A DNA stretch of 64,000 bases from a bacterium (GTDB taxonomy: Bacteria > Vulcanimicrobiota > JABDET01), in contig JAKAVV010000012.1 in the NCBI GenBank assembly GCA_021817145.1, positions 1 through 64,000 of the forward strand, written 5' to 3'. The notes under the pieces are model-generated. The model was not told where the DNA came from. It worked only from the letters and a program-made list of their open reading frames with translations, and searched no databases. Positions 8,402 through 17,746 of the stretch are shown here, one piece after another (the first letter of the stretch is position 1; every line of letters starts with the position of its first letter). Position numbers and translations under genes: made by a program.

Positions 8402-9573
8402 CTCGTCCCTTTTGCCTCGGTTTGTACTGCTTCCGTTTGTAAAAGTTTCTGTTTCACTGGTTCGGATTTAATTTTTCCTTCATGAACAATGCAGGCTCCA
8501 GAAATAATCTCGTCTGACCAGTCTAAATTGAGCTTCCCGTTTTTTGTCAGCAAGCTCAGAAAAGAAAATAAATTTCTGGAGTACATCAGACTGGCATGAG
8601 AGGATAAAAGAGAAGGGAGATTCAATAAACCGATAATCTTAATTTCATGGATTGAAACTTTTTCTCCAGGTTTTGTTAAACTGCAGTTCCCTCCCATTTC
8701 AGCAGCCAGATCCACAATCACTGAGCCTGGTTTCATTTCTTTTACCATTTCTTCAGTAATGAGGACAGGAGCTTTTTTCCCTGGGATTAAAGCGGTTGTA
8801 ATAATAACATCGGATTCTTTGACTTTTTGCGCGATCAGTTCCATTTCTTTTTTTTGATGTTCATCTGAGAGCTCTTTAGCATATCCACCCGCATCTTGAC
8901 TCTGTTTTTCATTCAGTTTCCAGGCGATTTCCGCAAATTTGGCGCCAAGGCTTTCCACCTGTTCTTTTACGGCAGGACGGGTGTCAAAGGCTTCCACAAC
9001 AGCTCCCAGACGTCGGGCTGTTGCAATGGCTTGAAGTCCGGCAACTCCTGCCCCAATCACAAATACTTTTGCAGGGGTCATGGTTCCAGCAGCAGTCATT
9101 AAGAGCGGGAAAAATCGGGGAAGTTCTTGAGCTGCCAGAAGAACTGCTTTATATCCTGCAGCGCTGCTCATAGAAGAAAGAGTATCCATGCTTTGAGCTC
9201 TGCTGATTCGTGGAATGGCATCCATGCTGAAGGCTGTGATTTCTCTATCTGCCAGACGTTTTACCAGATCCAAATTTAATAAAGGTTGAAGAAAAGCGAT
9301 TAAGACGGTTTTCGGAGGATAAGAGTCCACTTCCTTTAGAGAAGGTTTCTGAACCCTGACAATCATCTCTGATTTTCCAAATAAAACAGAAGGATCAGAA
9401 GCAAGAGAAGCGCCTGATTCTTGATAAAGATGGTCAGGGTAATAAGAGCCTGAACCTGCTCCTGTTTCAACCAGAACCTCAAAACCGAGTTTCACCAGTT
9501 TAGAGATAGTTTCAGGAACAAGAGCAACTCTCTTTTCACTCGCTTCTGTTTCTTTCGGAACTCCAATTTTCAT
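8398..9573 (-). CDS. pntA1: NAD(P) transhydrogenase subunit alpha, NAD-binding part
   Basis: The soluble dI domain (391 residues) of transhydrogenase, related to alanine dehydrogenase. It binds NAD(H) on the cytoplasmic side. Signatures are 'MKIGVPKETEASEKRVALVPE' at the start (read in two parts), 'MDAIPRISRAQSMDTLSS', the Rossmann loop 'VIGAGVAGLQAIATARRLGA' and 'VIITTALIPGKKAPVLI'. It is the first gene of the operon. No good Shine-Dalgarno sequence precedes the ATG, and the gap to ygfZ downstream on the left is set by pntB. A promoter was not identified with confidence. Confidence 0.95.
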   Translation of the reverse strand: MKIGVPKETEASEKRVALVPETISKLVKLGFEVLVETGAGSGSYYPDHLYQESGASLASDPSVLFGKSEMIVRVQKPSLKEVDSYPPKTVLIAFLQPLLNLDLVKRLADREITAFSMDAIPRISRAQSMDTLSSMSSAAGYKAVLLAAQELPRFFPLLMTAAGTMTPAKVFVIGAGVAGLQAIATARRLGAVVEAFDTRPAVKEQVESLGAKFAEIAWKLNEKQSQDAGGYAKELSDEHQKKEMELIAQKVKESDVIITTALIPGKKAPVLITEEMVKEMKPGSVIVDLAAEMGGNCSLTKPGEKVSIHEIKIIGLLNLPSLLSSHASLMYSRNLFSFLSLLTKNGKLNLDWSDEIISGACIVHEGKIKSEPVKQKLLQTEAVQTEAKGTR

Positions 9574-9606
9574 TTTAACTGGAGAAGTTTTCTCGTTTAA
9601 AAAGAA

Positions 9607-10596
9607 TCACCCTTCTTTTGTTAGTGGGTGAAGCAGCAGTCTGCATTTTTGTTCCAGAGCATAAAAGGTTTTTTCCTGTCCAAGAGCAGAGCGTTTAAGA
9701 ATGGCAAGAGCGATTGTCTGGTTTAATTTTTTCGAAAAGGCGATGGAAGTGATCTTTCCCACTTCTGAACCTTCCTGGATAACAGGAGTTCCAGGTGAGA
9801 TGGTAACAGCAGAGCGCGCCGCAGGATCCGCAGAAACATCGCAGCGCTCCAGATGAAGAACAGGAGCAGAGTCTTCAAACTGTAAAGAGGCAAGAGCTCG
9901 GTTCACATGCCCTTGATAATGAATCCTCTGCAGAACCTCTGCTCCGATAAAACACCCCTTTTTAAAGTTCAAATACGCTTCAAGTCCTGCTTCTTGAGGG
10001 AATGTGTTCTCATCCATATCTTTCCCATACTCTGGAATTTGAAGTTCTACACGAGCTGCTTCATACTCTGATTCATGATAAGGAAGAATCCCTGAGGCAT
10101 CGAGTTTTTTAATCCAGAGATCTTTGTTCTCCTTTTTTAACACAAAACCCCATTGTTCATATCGGGAAGATTTAAAGTAATAAACCCATTGATTTTCTCC
10201 AAGAGACAAGCAAGAATTGGGTTCCACTCTTTTTAAATCCATGAATCTTTGTGGGACATTTTGAGGGGCAGGCTCTTCATTTAAAATGGATAGTTCCACA
10301 TATTTATCCGATAAATTTTCGATTGAGGCAGAGATCAGGATTAAGTATTTTTGGAGATGGTCAAACGACTTTTTAAAAGTTACTGCAGGAACAATCAGAA
10401 GAAATCGATCGGGATCAGGATAAAGGACAAAAGCATCTGAGAGGATCTTTCCTTTAGTATCAGGGAAAATTCCGTAAAGAATCTGTCCAACGGCAAAATT
10501 TTTAGCTGTATCTTGACTGAATAACCCCTGGAGAAAAGCCCCTTTTTCTCCCCCTTTGATCTCGATGATCCCTGATGATTTAAGAAAATATCCCAT
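9607..10596 (-). CDS. ygfZ: YgfZ/GcvT-like folate-binding protein
   Basis: A 329-residue member of the YgfZ (IBA57) family, tetrahydrofolate-binding proteins that help repair or assemble iron-sulfur clusters. The key signature is 'FKKGCFIGAEVLQRIHYQGH'. The usual KGC-x-GQE is modified here, with Ala in place of Gln. The ATG at 10596 is preferred because a longer reading would run back over the end of the upstream methyltransferase gene, and homologues begin near 'LKSSGIIEIKGGEKGAFLQG'. It lies 10 nt after the MidA-like gene, so the two are probably co-transcribed. One speculative reason for the pairing is that both families take part in assembling respiratory or Fe-S complexes. Confidence 0.85.
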   Translation of the reverse strand: MGYFLKSSGIIEIKGGEKGAFLQGLFSQDTAKNFAVGQILYGIFPDTKGKILSDAFVLYPDPDRFLLIVPAVTFKKSFDHLQKYLILISASIENLSDKYVELSILNEEPAPQNVPQRFMDLKRVEPNSCLSLGENQWVYYFKSSRYEQWGFVLKKENKDLWIKKLDASGILPYHESEYEAARVELQIPEYGKDMDENTFPQEAGLEAYLNFKKGCFIGAEVLQRIHYQGHVNRALASLQFEDSAPVLHLERCDVSADPAARSAVTISPGTPVIQEGSEVGKITSIAFSKKLNQTIALAILKRSALGQEKTFYALEQKCRLLLHPLTKEG

Positions 10597-10606
10597 TTCC
10601 GTTAAA

Positions 10607-11707
10607 CTAAAGTTCGAGTCTGCGGACACTGAAACCCGCCAGTTTCGGGGCAGAAACTCCTTTATGCAGTCCCAGAACATGAAACGCATTCCCAAGCCCT
10701 TCGGGGTGAAATAAAAACTTCATCCCTAAGTGTTCTTTCAAATCAGGGATGGTCAGCTCTTTTTTTCGAAAGGTTGGCAGTCTTTCCGCTAATCCAAGAC
10801 CGAGCAGAAAGTCCCCTTGAGTCGCTAATCCAGCGATTCCCAGCCCTCGCTTTTGAGCCAGGCGAGCTAAAATTGAAAAATCAATATCGCTGGTCCAATC
10901 CCCTTCTCCAATCTGAAGGTTGAATACTTCTGCCATACGGTGATGTTTAAACCCTCGAAGCGTTCCTTCTGGTTTATGCTCTCCTCTAATCTCGTCTTTA
11001 ATTCCCCCGTAGTCAATGATTAAGGCAAACCCTTTTTTTAATGAGGAAGAAAGCCATTGAATCCAGTGGTCCATTTCCAGATTGATTTCCGCAAAAACAC
11101 CATCCGGCAGATCAATCTGATGAGACTCAATAAAATTTAAAACTTCTGAGAGAGGAGGGAACTCCGCAATTTCCACTTTCCCTCCTTTTTCCAGGATGAA
11201 GACTTCATTGTATTTCCCGCCTCGTTTCACAATCAGATGCACAGGGAGAGCATCTAAAAATTCATTTGCCAGAACACATCCTGACGAAATTTCTGGATTC
11301 TCAAATTCATCCGAACCAAAATAGGGGGAAAAGCAAATATGGTTTAATCCTTCAGGGAACTCTTCCTGAAACCGATTTTGAATCACAGATGCAGGTTCTG
11401 AGAAATCGCTGATTCCATAAGAAAGTCTGGGAAAAAGATCAGAGGACTCTTCTTTGATTGTTTTCAAAATGTTCAGGGAGAGTTGCCCTGTTCCGGCGCC
11501 AAATTCATAGACTGAAAAAGGATCCGGTTTCCCTAGTTTTTCATCCATTTCTATTAACTGTCTTGCAATAGCCCCTCCAAAAGCGGGATGAGCCATTGGA
11601 CTGGTGATAAAATCCCCCTGTTTTCCAGGGAAAGCTCTGGAATAATAAGCTCTATTGTTTTGAGCCATCCAGTCTCTAAAAGAAAAGATCTTCTCTTCTT
11701 CTGCCAT
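10607..11707 (-). CDS. MidA/NDUFAF7-like SAM-dependent methyltransferase
   Basis: A 366-residue protein of the DUF185 (Methyltransf_28) family, whose eukaryotic member NDUFAF7 dimethylates an arginine of respiratory complex I. The SAM-binding loop is 'VYEFGAGTGQLSLNIL'. Other family features are 'GDFITSPMAHPAFGGAIARQ', 'VLANEFLDALPVH', 'LIIDYGG' and 'GTLRGFKHHRM'. The ATG at 11707 ('MAEEEKIF') is chosen because upstream in-frame starts intrude on the divergent cobalamin adenosyltransferase region. The bacterial substrate is unknown. Confidence 0.85.
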   Translation of the reverse strand: MAEEEKIFSFRDWMAQNNRAYYSRAFPGKQGDFITSPMAHPAFGGAIARQLIEMDEKLGKPDPFSVYEFGAGTGQLSLNILKTIKEESSDLFPRLSYGISDFSEPASVIQNRFQEEFPEGLNHICFSPYFGSDEFENPEISSGCVLANEFLDALPVHLIVKRGGKYNEVFILEKGGKVEIAEFPPLSEVLNFIESHQIDLPDGVFAEINLEMDHWIQWLSSSLKKGFALIIDYGGIKDEIRGEHKPEGTLRGFKHHRMAEVFNLQIGEGDWTSDIDFSILARLAQKRGLGIAGLATQGDFLLGLGLAERLPTFRKKELTIPDLKEHLGMKFLFHPEGLGNAFHVLGLHKGVSAPKLAGFSVRRLEL

Positions 11708-11813
11708 AAATAAAAATTTCGATTTTGCCTTGAATAACCCCTTTCCAGAACTGCCTTTGATTATCCTGATCAAAGAGGGATTTCAGAGAGGGGTTACAGA
11801 AAGAATCTTCAAG

Positions 11814-12383
11814 TTGAAGATTTATACGAAAACAGGGGATAAAGGAGAAACCGGGCTTGTTGGGGGGAAGCGGGTTTCTAAATCCAGTCTTCGGATTGAA
11901 ACTTATGGAACTGTTGATGAATTGAATGCAGCTATCGGAGTGTCTCGAAGCTTTCTGCGCGGTGAAATAAACGATCATTCTGCTCTCAGCTCTGTTTTCA
12001 GCATCCTTGAAGAAGTCCAAAAATGGCTGTTTGTGATTGGAGGAGATTTAGCAACTCTGCCAGATTACAAAGGGAAACAGAGTATTCCTAAAATAACAGC
12101 AGATGAAGTGAAACAGATTGAGCAGTGGATTGACGAATATGATGCTCTTCTGCCTAAACTGCAGCATTTTATTCTCCCTTCTGGCTCAAAAGCTGGTTCT
12201 TTTCTGCACTTTTCTCGAACTGTGTGCAGAAGGGCTGAACGTCTGGTTGTTCGTCTTTCCAATGAAGAGAAGATCGAGCCGCAGATCACCATTTTTTTGA
12301 ATCGCCTCTCCGATTTTTTATTTGTATTGGCTCGCTATGTGAATCAGGAATTAGAAGAAACAGAAGTTCCCTGGATTCCCTGA
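11814..12383 (+). CDS. pduO: PduO-type cob(I)alamin adenosyltransferase
   Basis: A 189-residue ATP:cob(I)alamin adenosyltransferase that makes adenosylcobalamin. Family motifs are the N-terminal 'IYTKTGDKGETGLVGGKR', 'RIETYGTVDELNAAIG', 'CRRAERLVV' and the C-terminal 'LNRLSDFLFVLARY'. The conserved N-terminus begins right at the TTG at 11814 ('LKIYTKTGD'), so I place the start there rather than at an in-frame TTG 84 nt earlier. It indicates that the cell uses adenosylcobalamin even though its methionine synthases are cobalamin-independent. It is divergent from the MidA-like gene. Confidence 0.9.
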   Translation: MKIYTKTGDKGETGLVGGKRVSKSSLRIETYGTVDELNAAIGVSRSFLRGEINDHSALSSVFSILEEVQKWLFVIGGDLATLPDYKGKQSIPKITADEVKQIEQWIDEYDALLPKLQHFILPSGSKAGSFLHFSRTVCRRAERLVVRLSNEEKIEPQITIFLNRLSDFLFVLARYVNQELEETEVPWIP

Positions 12384-12489
12384 GATATGGATAGATGCGC
12401 TAATCTACATCGCTTTTAGTCATTGTGGTGATGTCAGCTGCAGAAAGATGGGGCAAAGATGGGTGCGCTTACTTTCCGTTGTAGAGGGA

Positions 12490-12933
12490 TTATTTAAGTT
12501 TTTCCAATAGTACACCCATAATGGAATCCAGTCGCATATTCAACTGATCGATCCGCTGATTTAAGGATCTAAATTCAGTTTTGACTTCAGATTCAAGTTT
12601 ATCCATGCGCATTTCGAGAGTATTAATCCGATGAAGAGTTTCGGTTTTGAAGTCAGTCATCTCTTGTTTGATTTCGGTTTTGAAGTCAGTCATCTCTTGT
12701 TTGATTTCGGTTTTGAAGTCAATCATCTCTTTTCTGATTCCAGCTTCAAATCTGTCCATTCGTTCTTCAAGTTTTGCAAACTGCTGAGCATTTTCAAGTT
12801 TATGTTCTTTCAGTTCATCTTTAATCTCTTTAGTGCGTTGATCGATAAAGTCATAGACGAGATTAAGAGTAACTTTTTTAGCAAATCCGGTTATTCCACC
12901 CATAACTTTCCCCGTAATTTTGTCCATAGCCAT
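12490..12933 (-). CDS. Coiled-coil protein with 11-residue repeats
   Basis: A 147-residue, highly charged protein, almost all helical, with an amphipathic N-terminal segment ('GFAKKVTLNLVYDFIDQRTKEIK'). Residues about 66-98 hold three 11-residue units of the form DFKTEIKQEMT. The C-terminal 'RSLNQRIDQLNMRLDSI' resembles 'RALNTRIDILHSRMDTW' of the coiled-coil gene ending at 21533, so the two seem to be distant paralogues. An eleven-residue period suggests a right-handed coiled coil. No catalytic motif is visible and the function is unknown. The start is uncertain: ATG occurs at 12933 and at 12927, neither with a clear ribosome site. Confidence 0.6.
   Translation of the reverse strand: MAMDKITGKVMGGITGFAKKVTLNLVYDFIDQRTKEIKDELKEHKLENAQQFAKLEERMDRFEAGIRKEMIDFKTEIKQEMTDFKTEIKQEMTDFKTETLHRINTLEMRMDKLESEVKTEFRSLNQRIDQLNMRLDSIMGVLLEKLK
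12639..12737 (-). repeat. Three tandem 33-bp units inside the coiled-coil gene
   Basis: Units at 12639-12671, 12672-12704 and 12705-12737. The first two are identical and the third carries a few changes. Each encodes one 11-residue coiled-coil segment, so the array can grow or shrink without breaking the frame. Confidence 0.9.
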
Positions 12934-13094
12934 TTACCATGAAAATTCAGGATCAAAAGAGGATTTCCCTCTAAAGCAAATTGCATAATTTACATGACAT
13001 TACTTTATCTTTTCAAATTTTATGCGCCAACCCCTCCTGCTTTGATTTGCAGGCACAAGAAAGGAGTTAAAAATCTCTTCTTGAAAATCACATT
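12934..13094 (+). other. Leader region before the small Cys protein and TonB receptor
   Basis: No gene is seen. It holds a small hairpin, CCTGC/GCAGG with an 8-nt loop (13036-13053), followed by a ribosome-site-like AAAGGAG at about 13060. The CTCCT of the left arm could also pair with that AGGAG. I looked for a cobalamin riboswitch because of the neighbouring adenosyltransferase and receptor and found no B12-box-like sequence. The space is also too short. Confidence 0.3.
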
Positions 13095-13487
13095 GTGCGC
13101 AAGCGGAAACTTTTTGCGGGAGTTCTTCTTCTGAGCTTTATTCTCATGGCGCGCTATCAGGTTCCTTTTCTTCAATCTCTGGAATGGACTAGAATGTTTG
13201 TGGTTAATCTCAGAGAAGGGTCACTGAAGAAAGCTGCCGCTGCAACAGTTACCCAAACTCACTCCTGCCAAATCTGCAGAAATATCTGGCTTGTTCTTGG
13301 CAGCGAAAGTAAAAAATTAACCAAAATAAAAAGTAAAAGTTTGTCTATTGAACCATTTGCGGCTATTTTATTTCAAAGATTTGTTCTGCCGATAAATTTC
13401 TTCCTTAAAAAAGTAAAAACGAACTTTATGAATCTGATCTGCGGGGCTGTGCCTGTTCCTCCTCCTGAATTAAGGCTTTTCTTCTAA
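13095..13487 (+). CDS. Small putative exported protein with H-x-C-x-x-C motif
   Basis: A 130-residue protein with a basic start and one hydrophobic segment (residues 6-20), then 'FLQSLEWTRMFVVNLR', the motif H56-S-C58-Q-I-C61, a Lys/Ser-rich stretch and a short Pro-rich tail. The pattern resembles, from memory, a family of small uncharacterised proteins found beside TonB-dependent receptors in some Verrucomicrobia-like bacteria, with a consensus like H-P-C-x-L-C-K-x-I. It ends about 40 bp before the TonB receptor gene and is probably co-transcribed. A metal-handling or receptor-associated role is an inference. The start is GTG without a close ribosome site. Confidence 0.6.
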   Translation: MRKRKLFAGVLLLSFILMARYQVPFLQSLEWTRMFVVNLREGSLKKAAAATVTQTHSCQICRNIWLVLGSESKKLTKIKSKSLSIEPFAAILFQRFVLPINFFLKKVKTNFMNLICGAVPVPPPELRLFF

Positions 13488-13527
13488 TTCACAGCATTCA
13501 TTATTCATTCGAGTCAGGAGGTTGTTT

Positions 13528-16452
13528 ATGCGCTTTTCTAAAAGAAAAGTTTCTATTATTGTGTTTCTATTCAGCGCTCTGCTGATTTTTCAAGGAGCTG
13601 TTTTACCTGTATATGGAAGTTCTACTTTTGGCAATTTAACAGGGAGAGTTCTCAATAAAGAGACAAAAAAACCATTGGCTAACATTATTGTGATAGCGAA
13701 AAAGGATGACTTAACCTTTACCACAACGACAGACGATGATGGTTATTTTTCTTTTCTGGATTTGGAACCTGGGACTTACAAGTTGATTTTTGAAAGGGTG
13801 GGGTATCACACTAGTGTTATGACAGGTATTCCTGTATCTGCTGGAACAACTTCCTACGAGTCTTTTAAGCTGACTCCCGCCATTTACAGGGTTAAAGGGT
13901 TAACTGTCGTGGCTTCTCGCAGCATGATTGTCAATCCAAGAGAAACCATGACTTTTTATGGTTTTAGAGCCCCTGAACTGACTCATCTTCTGCCTGGACC
14001 AGCTTCTTTGAACACCCCTACTGTTCTGGAAGATCTTCCAGGGGTTCAAACGTACCATGCTTTAGGCGGATATACTCTTTCCATGCCAGCAGGCCCGCAT
14101 GTTTGGGGTGGAACTGGGTTTGGAACAGTGTATTCACTGGATGGAATCCCTTTAACCAATGACACTCTTTTCGGGGATCCAGGAAATTTGGGGCTTACAA
14201 CAGGGTTAAGTGATTTTCAATTTTATCCAGGAGTTTATCCTGTTCAGTACGGGAATGGAATGGATGGATATCAGAACAATGTTGTTCCTGAAGGGTTTGG
14301 GAAACTCCATGGGCATTTGCAGTTTTCTTATGGTTTCTGGACTGATCCAGGGGAGAACTCCTCTGTTTTTGCAGCTGATCCTCTGACAGGAGAAATAGGG
14401 GGAGTGATAGGAGAAAGTAGTATTCGCCCATCCAATCCTGATTACTGGAATCTGGAATTAGCGGGACAGTCTGGCAAATTTCATTATTTCTTTAATACAG
14501 TGGCACAGGATGGAGGAGAATCCGCTTATTCCAATCCGGCTCTAGAAGCAGCGATTACTTACTCAGGGGTTGGTGGAACCATTTATCAAAAAGCTGCGAG
14601 AGACAATCTTTTAAAGTTAAATTATGATCTGGATCTAAACAATGAACTTGAACTTCTTCTAGCAGACGGCTTTAATGAAACCACATCCGAATTTATAAAC
14701 AACAGTGGAACAGAAGCCACTTTTGCCCCTGTTCCTCCTTTTAACTACAGCTCTTATAATATTGAATCCCTGGGATACCTCCATCACTTTTCCCCGATGT
14801 CAGCTCTAACCTTCAGACTGTGGGAATACAACTCCAACCCCGATTTTTATACTCCTACTGCTGCAGATGGCTATTTTTTACAGAATGACACTGCAGACCA
14901 AAAAGGGGTAAGGATCGAATACAAGCAGCAGATTAACTCCCAAAATAAAATCACGATTGGAGGGCAGTATATTTATACCAATGATTATCAATATATGGGG
15001 GCTGTTCTTCCTAATCCGCTTTTTTTACTTACAGGGAAAGCCGATTTTGCGGGAGCGAACAACCAGAACCCTTCTGCCTGGTTGAATGAAGATTGGACTC
15101 CTACTTCAAAATGGGATATCAATATGGGGGTCAGATGGGACAAAATGATTTATCAGGCGCCTGCAGTCCCGGATCTCTTGCTGCAGCCCAATGGTCTTCC
15201 TTATGTTTTGGAAAATTTCGGAGGGTTTTCTCCTGATAATGAAATCAATAATCCGAATGATCTTCAAGGTTTATTTACATCCTGCACCCCCCAGTACAAC
15301 ACCTGCATTAATTCAGGAATTCTTTCCCCGTCTTTTATTCAACCTCGAATTTCAGCCTCTTATCGGATTACCAATAATCTTACAGCAAAAGCGGGATTTG
15401 GAGAGTTCAATACTTTTGCTTTTGATATGCAAGCCTTTGCAGCTGCCAATCTCTGTTCATCTGGAACAGGTATCTTGTTTGGGACCCCTTGCAAAGTGAT
15501 TGGGAATGTCGGTTACACAACAGCTGGAAATGAGCCTGAATATGGGAATCAGTATGAATTCTCATTAGAATACTCTCCTTCACCCGGCAGTTTTATTAAA
15601 ATAACGCCGTACTATAAAAAAGTTTTTAACCCGATTACTTACAGTTATGTTCCTTTTGCCGCAGCCGGAGGCTTTTTTAATGCCAATTCTCTTTCAGCAG
15701 ATGGAGTGCAGCTGGAAATGCACACCCAGAACTGGCATGGCTTGACTGGAACCTTAAATTATACTTACAACAACTCGACCATTGCAGGGAACCCGGAGTA
15801 CTCTTTGTTTTTACTCCCTCAATTTGTGGCTAACAGCCCGATCACAGGAGCAGCGGTTATTGGACCCAATGCCCTGCCAAACTCATCCAGCCTTTTCAAC
15901 CAGATTGATTCAGAAGAGATCCCTACAGATTGGAATATTAAACACACGGTTAATCTGCTCTTAGATTATAAACCGAATAAAAAATGGGAAATTGCTCCGA
16001 ATTTTACGTTTACCAGCGGTCAGCCTTATGGGATGGGAAGTTCTCAGCTGCAGAGTTTTTATGTCAATATGGCAGCAGCGTGTGGGTCTCTTCCTAATCC
16101 CAATGATCCTTATCTGACTCCTGCCACCTGCGCAGAAGATCTGCCTGCAAATGGGGATTTCAATCCTCTTGCTGAGACTCTGCCGAACAGTTTAACTGGC
16201 CCCTCTGCGTTTTTAGCGAATCTTGCGATCACTTATCATGCCAGCAAATGGTTTTCCACCACTTTTTCAGTGTTCAACTTGTTTAATAATGGTCAGATTC
16301 TGGCGTACAATTCTACCCCTTATTTCCCCACGTTTATGGGATCCTTTGGGTATCCTTTTGCTCAGGATGACTCACCCTTAAAAGGGGGGTATTCTCCTCT
16401 TGCTCTGCAGCCAATTCGAGAATATTTTGTGACGACCACCTTTAAGTTTTAA
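13528..16452 (+). CDS. TonB-dependent outer-membrane receptor with N-terminal carboxypeptidase-regulatory-like domain
   Basis: A 974-residue outer-membrane protein. A signal peptide (residues 1 to about 31, ending near 'LPVYGSS') is followed by a CarboxypepD_reg domain ('LTGRVLNKETKKPLANIIVI', 'DDDGYFSFLDLEPGTYKL'). Next comes a plug domain with 'VLEDLPGVQTYHALGG', 'YSLDGIPL' and 'YPVQYGNGMDG', then a long beta-barrel. The chain ends in Phe within 'YFVTTTFKF', as barrel-assembly substrates do. ATG 13528 has AGGAGG seven bases upstream. The substrate is not evident. The upstream small Cys-motif protein suggests a metal or metal complex, and the nearby cobalamin adenosyltransferase raises a corrinoid as a possibility. 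Confidence 0.9.
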   Translation: MRFSKRKVSIIVFLFSALLIFQGAVLPVYGSSTFGNLTGRVLNKETKKPLANIIVIAKKDDLTFTTTTDDDGYFSFLDLEPGTYKLIFERVGYHTSVMTGIPVSAGTTSYESFKLTPAIYRVKGLTVVASRSMIVNPRETMTFYGFRAPELTHLLPGPASLNTPTVLEDLPGVQTYHALGGYTLSMPAGPHVWGGTGFGTVYSLDGIPLTNDTLFGDPGNLGLTTGLSDFQFYPGVYPVQYGNGMDGYQNNVVPEGFGKLHGHLQFSYGFWTDPGENSSVFAADPLTGEIGGVIGESSIRPSNPDYWNLELAGQSGKFHYFFNTVAQDGGESAYSNPALEAAITYSGVGGTIYQKAARDNLLKLNYDLDLNNELELLLADGFNETTSEFINNSGTEATFAPVPPFNYSSYNIESLGYLHHFSPMSALTFRLWEYNSNPDFYTPTAADGYFLQNDTADQKGVRIEYKQQINSQNKITIGGQYIYTNDYQYMGAVLPNPLFLLTGKADFAGANNQNPSAWLNEDWTPTSKWDINMGVRWDKMIYQAPAVPDLLLQPNGLPYVLENFGGFSPDNEINNPNDLQGLFTSCTPQYNTCINSGILSPSFIQPRISASYRITNNLTAKAGFGEFNTFAFDMQAFAAANLCSSGTGILFGTPCKVIGNVGYTTAGNEPEYGNQYEFSLEYSPSPGSFIKITPYYKKVFNPITYSYVPFAAAGGFFNANSLSADGVQLEMHTQNWHGLTGTLNYTYNNSTIAGNPEYSLFLLPQFVANSPITGAAVIGPNALPNSSSLFNQIDSEEIPTDWNIKHTVNLLLDYKPNKKWEIAPNFTFTSGQPYGMGSSQLQSFYVNMAAACGSLPNPNDPYLTPATCAEDLPANGDFNPLAETLPNSLTGPSAFLANLAITYHASKWFSTTFSVFNLFNNGQILAYNSTPYFPTFMGSFGYPFAQDDSPLKGGYSPLALQPIREYFVTTTFKF

Positions 16453-16495
16453 ATCTATGCCAGCAGGATAAAATGATGCAGAGGAAACAAAATGG

Positions 16496-17455
16496 CTATT
16501 TGACATGAATTGTTGTGGTTCCGCCGAATAAGCCATGGTTTTGAATGACAATTGTTTTCCCCTGGTTAGAGATTGAAAGTGTATTGTTTCCTTGGAGGAT
16601 AGTATTCCCATTTTTCGAGATTATCATTCCTCCAGGATTTACAGTTATCGCATTTCCTGTGTTTTGCACTAAAGTAGTATTCCCTTGAGAACTTGAGATT
16701 TGGAGTGTATCTTGCGCTGGTGTTCCAGATTTTGCAAGGGTTGTTTCATTTCCATAAGCATTGATTTTGATCTCTTTGTCAGATACCTGATTGATTTGTA
16801 TGATCCCTGGAGTGGAAGTTTGCTCTAAGATCAGATCAGAATAACCAGGGTGGTTCGGATCATTCTGTTTGTAAACAATCGCTTCTCCTCCTCCTGATGA
16901 TGGAAGATGCAGCCCCCCTTGTTTATCATAGTAAATAGTAGAATTGCCTGCGCCGAAAAGCCCTTTTTCACTGATCTGCCATTGTTGGTTTCCTGTTTTG
17001 TTTATCGTGGCGCTTGAGCCAATGGTCACTTGTGAAAAGCCGCTTTTTATGAGGCTTCCTTCATCAGCATTCCATGGGACGTAAGAGAGATTTCCATTCC
17101 GATCAAAGAAAAGCCCATCCCCTAAATTTACCCCGATGTTAGCTTGTGCAGCAGGAGCATACTGGACACTAGTCCCTCCAGGGGCGCACACTTCCCCTCC
17201 TTGTGGTGTAAACGTGCAGGTGGGTGGATTATTTACAGTTGTTTGCTGAATCTGTTGTAAAAGAGGGAGTTTCCCAAGAGCATTTGGCACAACTTCAACT
17301 TGCGGGTTTAATGTTTGGAAAGTGTCCCTGACTTGAAGTGAACCAGAGCCTTGCGGCAGAGCAGCGCATCCTGCTGCGCCAGCCGTTGTCGCTGCTGCAA
17401 GAGCCACTGCGCAGATTTTTCTTAAACCACTGTTTCCTGTTGTTTGAGTCTTCAT
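16496..17455 (-). CDS. Exported lipoprotein-like protein rich in beta-repeats
   Basis: A 319-residue protein with a signal sequence ('KICAVALAAATTAGAAGC') whose 'AAGC' could be a lipobox, giving a lipid-modified Cys near residue 30. The mature part is rich in Asn, Gly, Thr and short strands such as 'GNTTLVQNTGNAITVNPGG', 'MIISKNGNTILQGN' and 'TIVIQNHGLFGGTTTIHV', suggesting a beta-solenoid. A strong AGGAGG precedes the ATG. I do not recognise a family. It converges on the TonB receptor gene and is divergent from the small gene at 17747. Confidence 0.65.
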   Translation of the reverse strand: MKTQTTGNSGLRKICAVALAAATTAGAAGCAALPQGSGSLQVRDTFQTLNPQVEVVPNALGKLPLLQQIQQTTVNNPPTCTFTPQGGEVCAPGGTSVQYAPAAQANIGVNLGDGLFFDRNGNLSYVPWNADEGSLIKSGFSQVTIGSSATINKTGNQQWQISEKGLFGAGNSTIYYDKQGGLHLPSSGGGEAIVYKQNDPNHPGYSDLILEQTSTPGIIQINQVSDKEIKINAYGNETTLAKSGTPAQDTLQISSSQGNTTLVQNTGNAITVNPGGMIISKNGNTILQGNNTLSISNQGKTIVIQNHGLFGGTTTIHVK

Positions 17456-17746
17456 TTTTTTTATACCTCCTCAATAATTTTATTTCTAAGTATAATGTGC
17501 TTCCATTAAAAGCGTGTTATACCAGCATTAAATCAGGAGTAATTTACAGGATTAGACGTTAAAGAAAGATGAACGATTAGACCGCTTCTTTAATTTAGAC
17601 CAGGCAGTTTTTGCTTGAATGATTAGTTGCAAAATGTTCATGATTCCCCTAAATAAATAATGTGATTTTAATCCAGGATTAATTTTGTTTTAACAAGTGA
17701 ATGTTACGATTGCGTTAGAAAAATTATTTAAAAGGAGGAATTCAAA

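Noticed and set aside
10597-10695. Longer N-terminus of the YgfZ-like protein
   Set aside because: It lies over the coding end of the upstream methyltransferase, and homologues begin at the downstream ATG.
12639-12737. CRISPR-like array
   Set aside because: The units are contiguous without spacers and are coding repeats inside an open frame.
12934-13094. Cobalamin riboswitch before the TonB receptor unit
   Set aside because: No B12 box, and the 161-bp gap is short. Only a small hairpin is seen.
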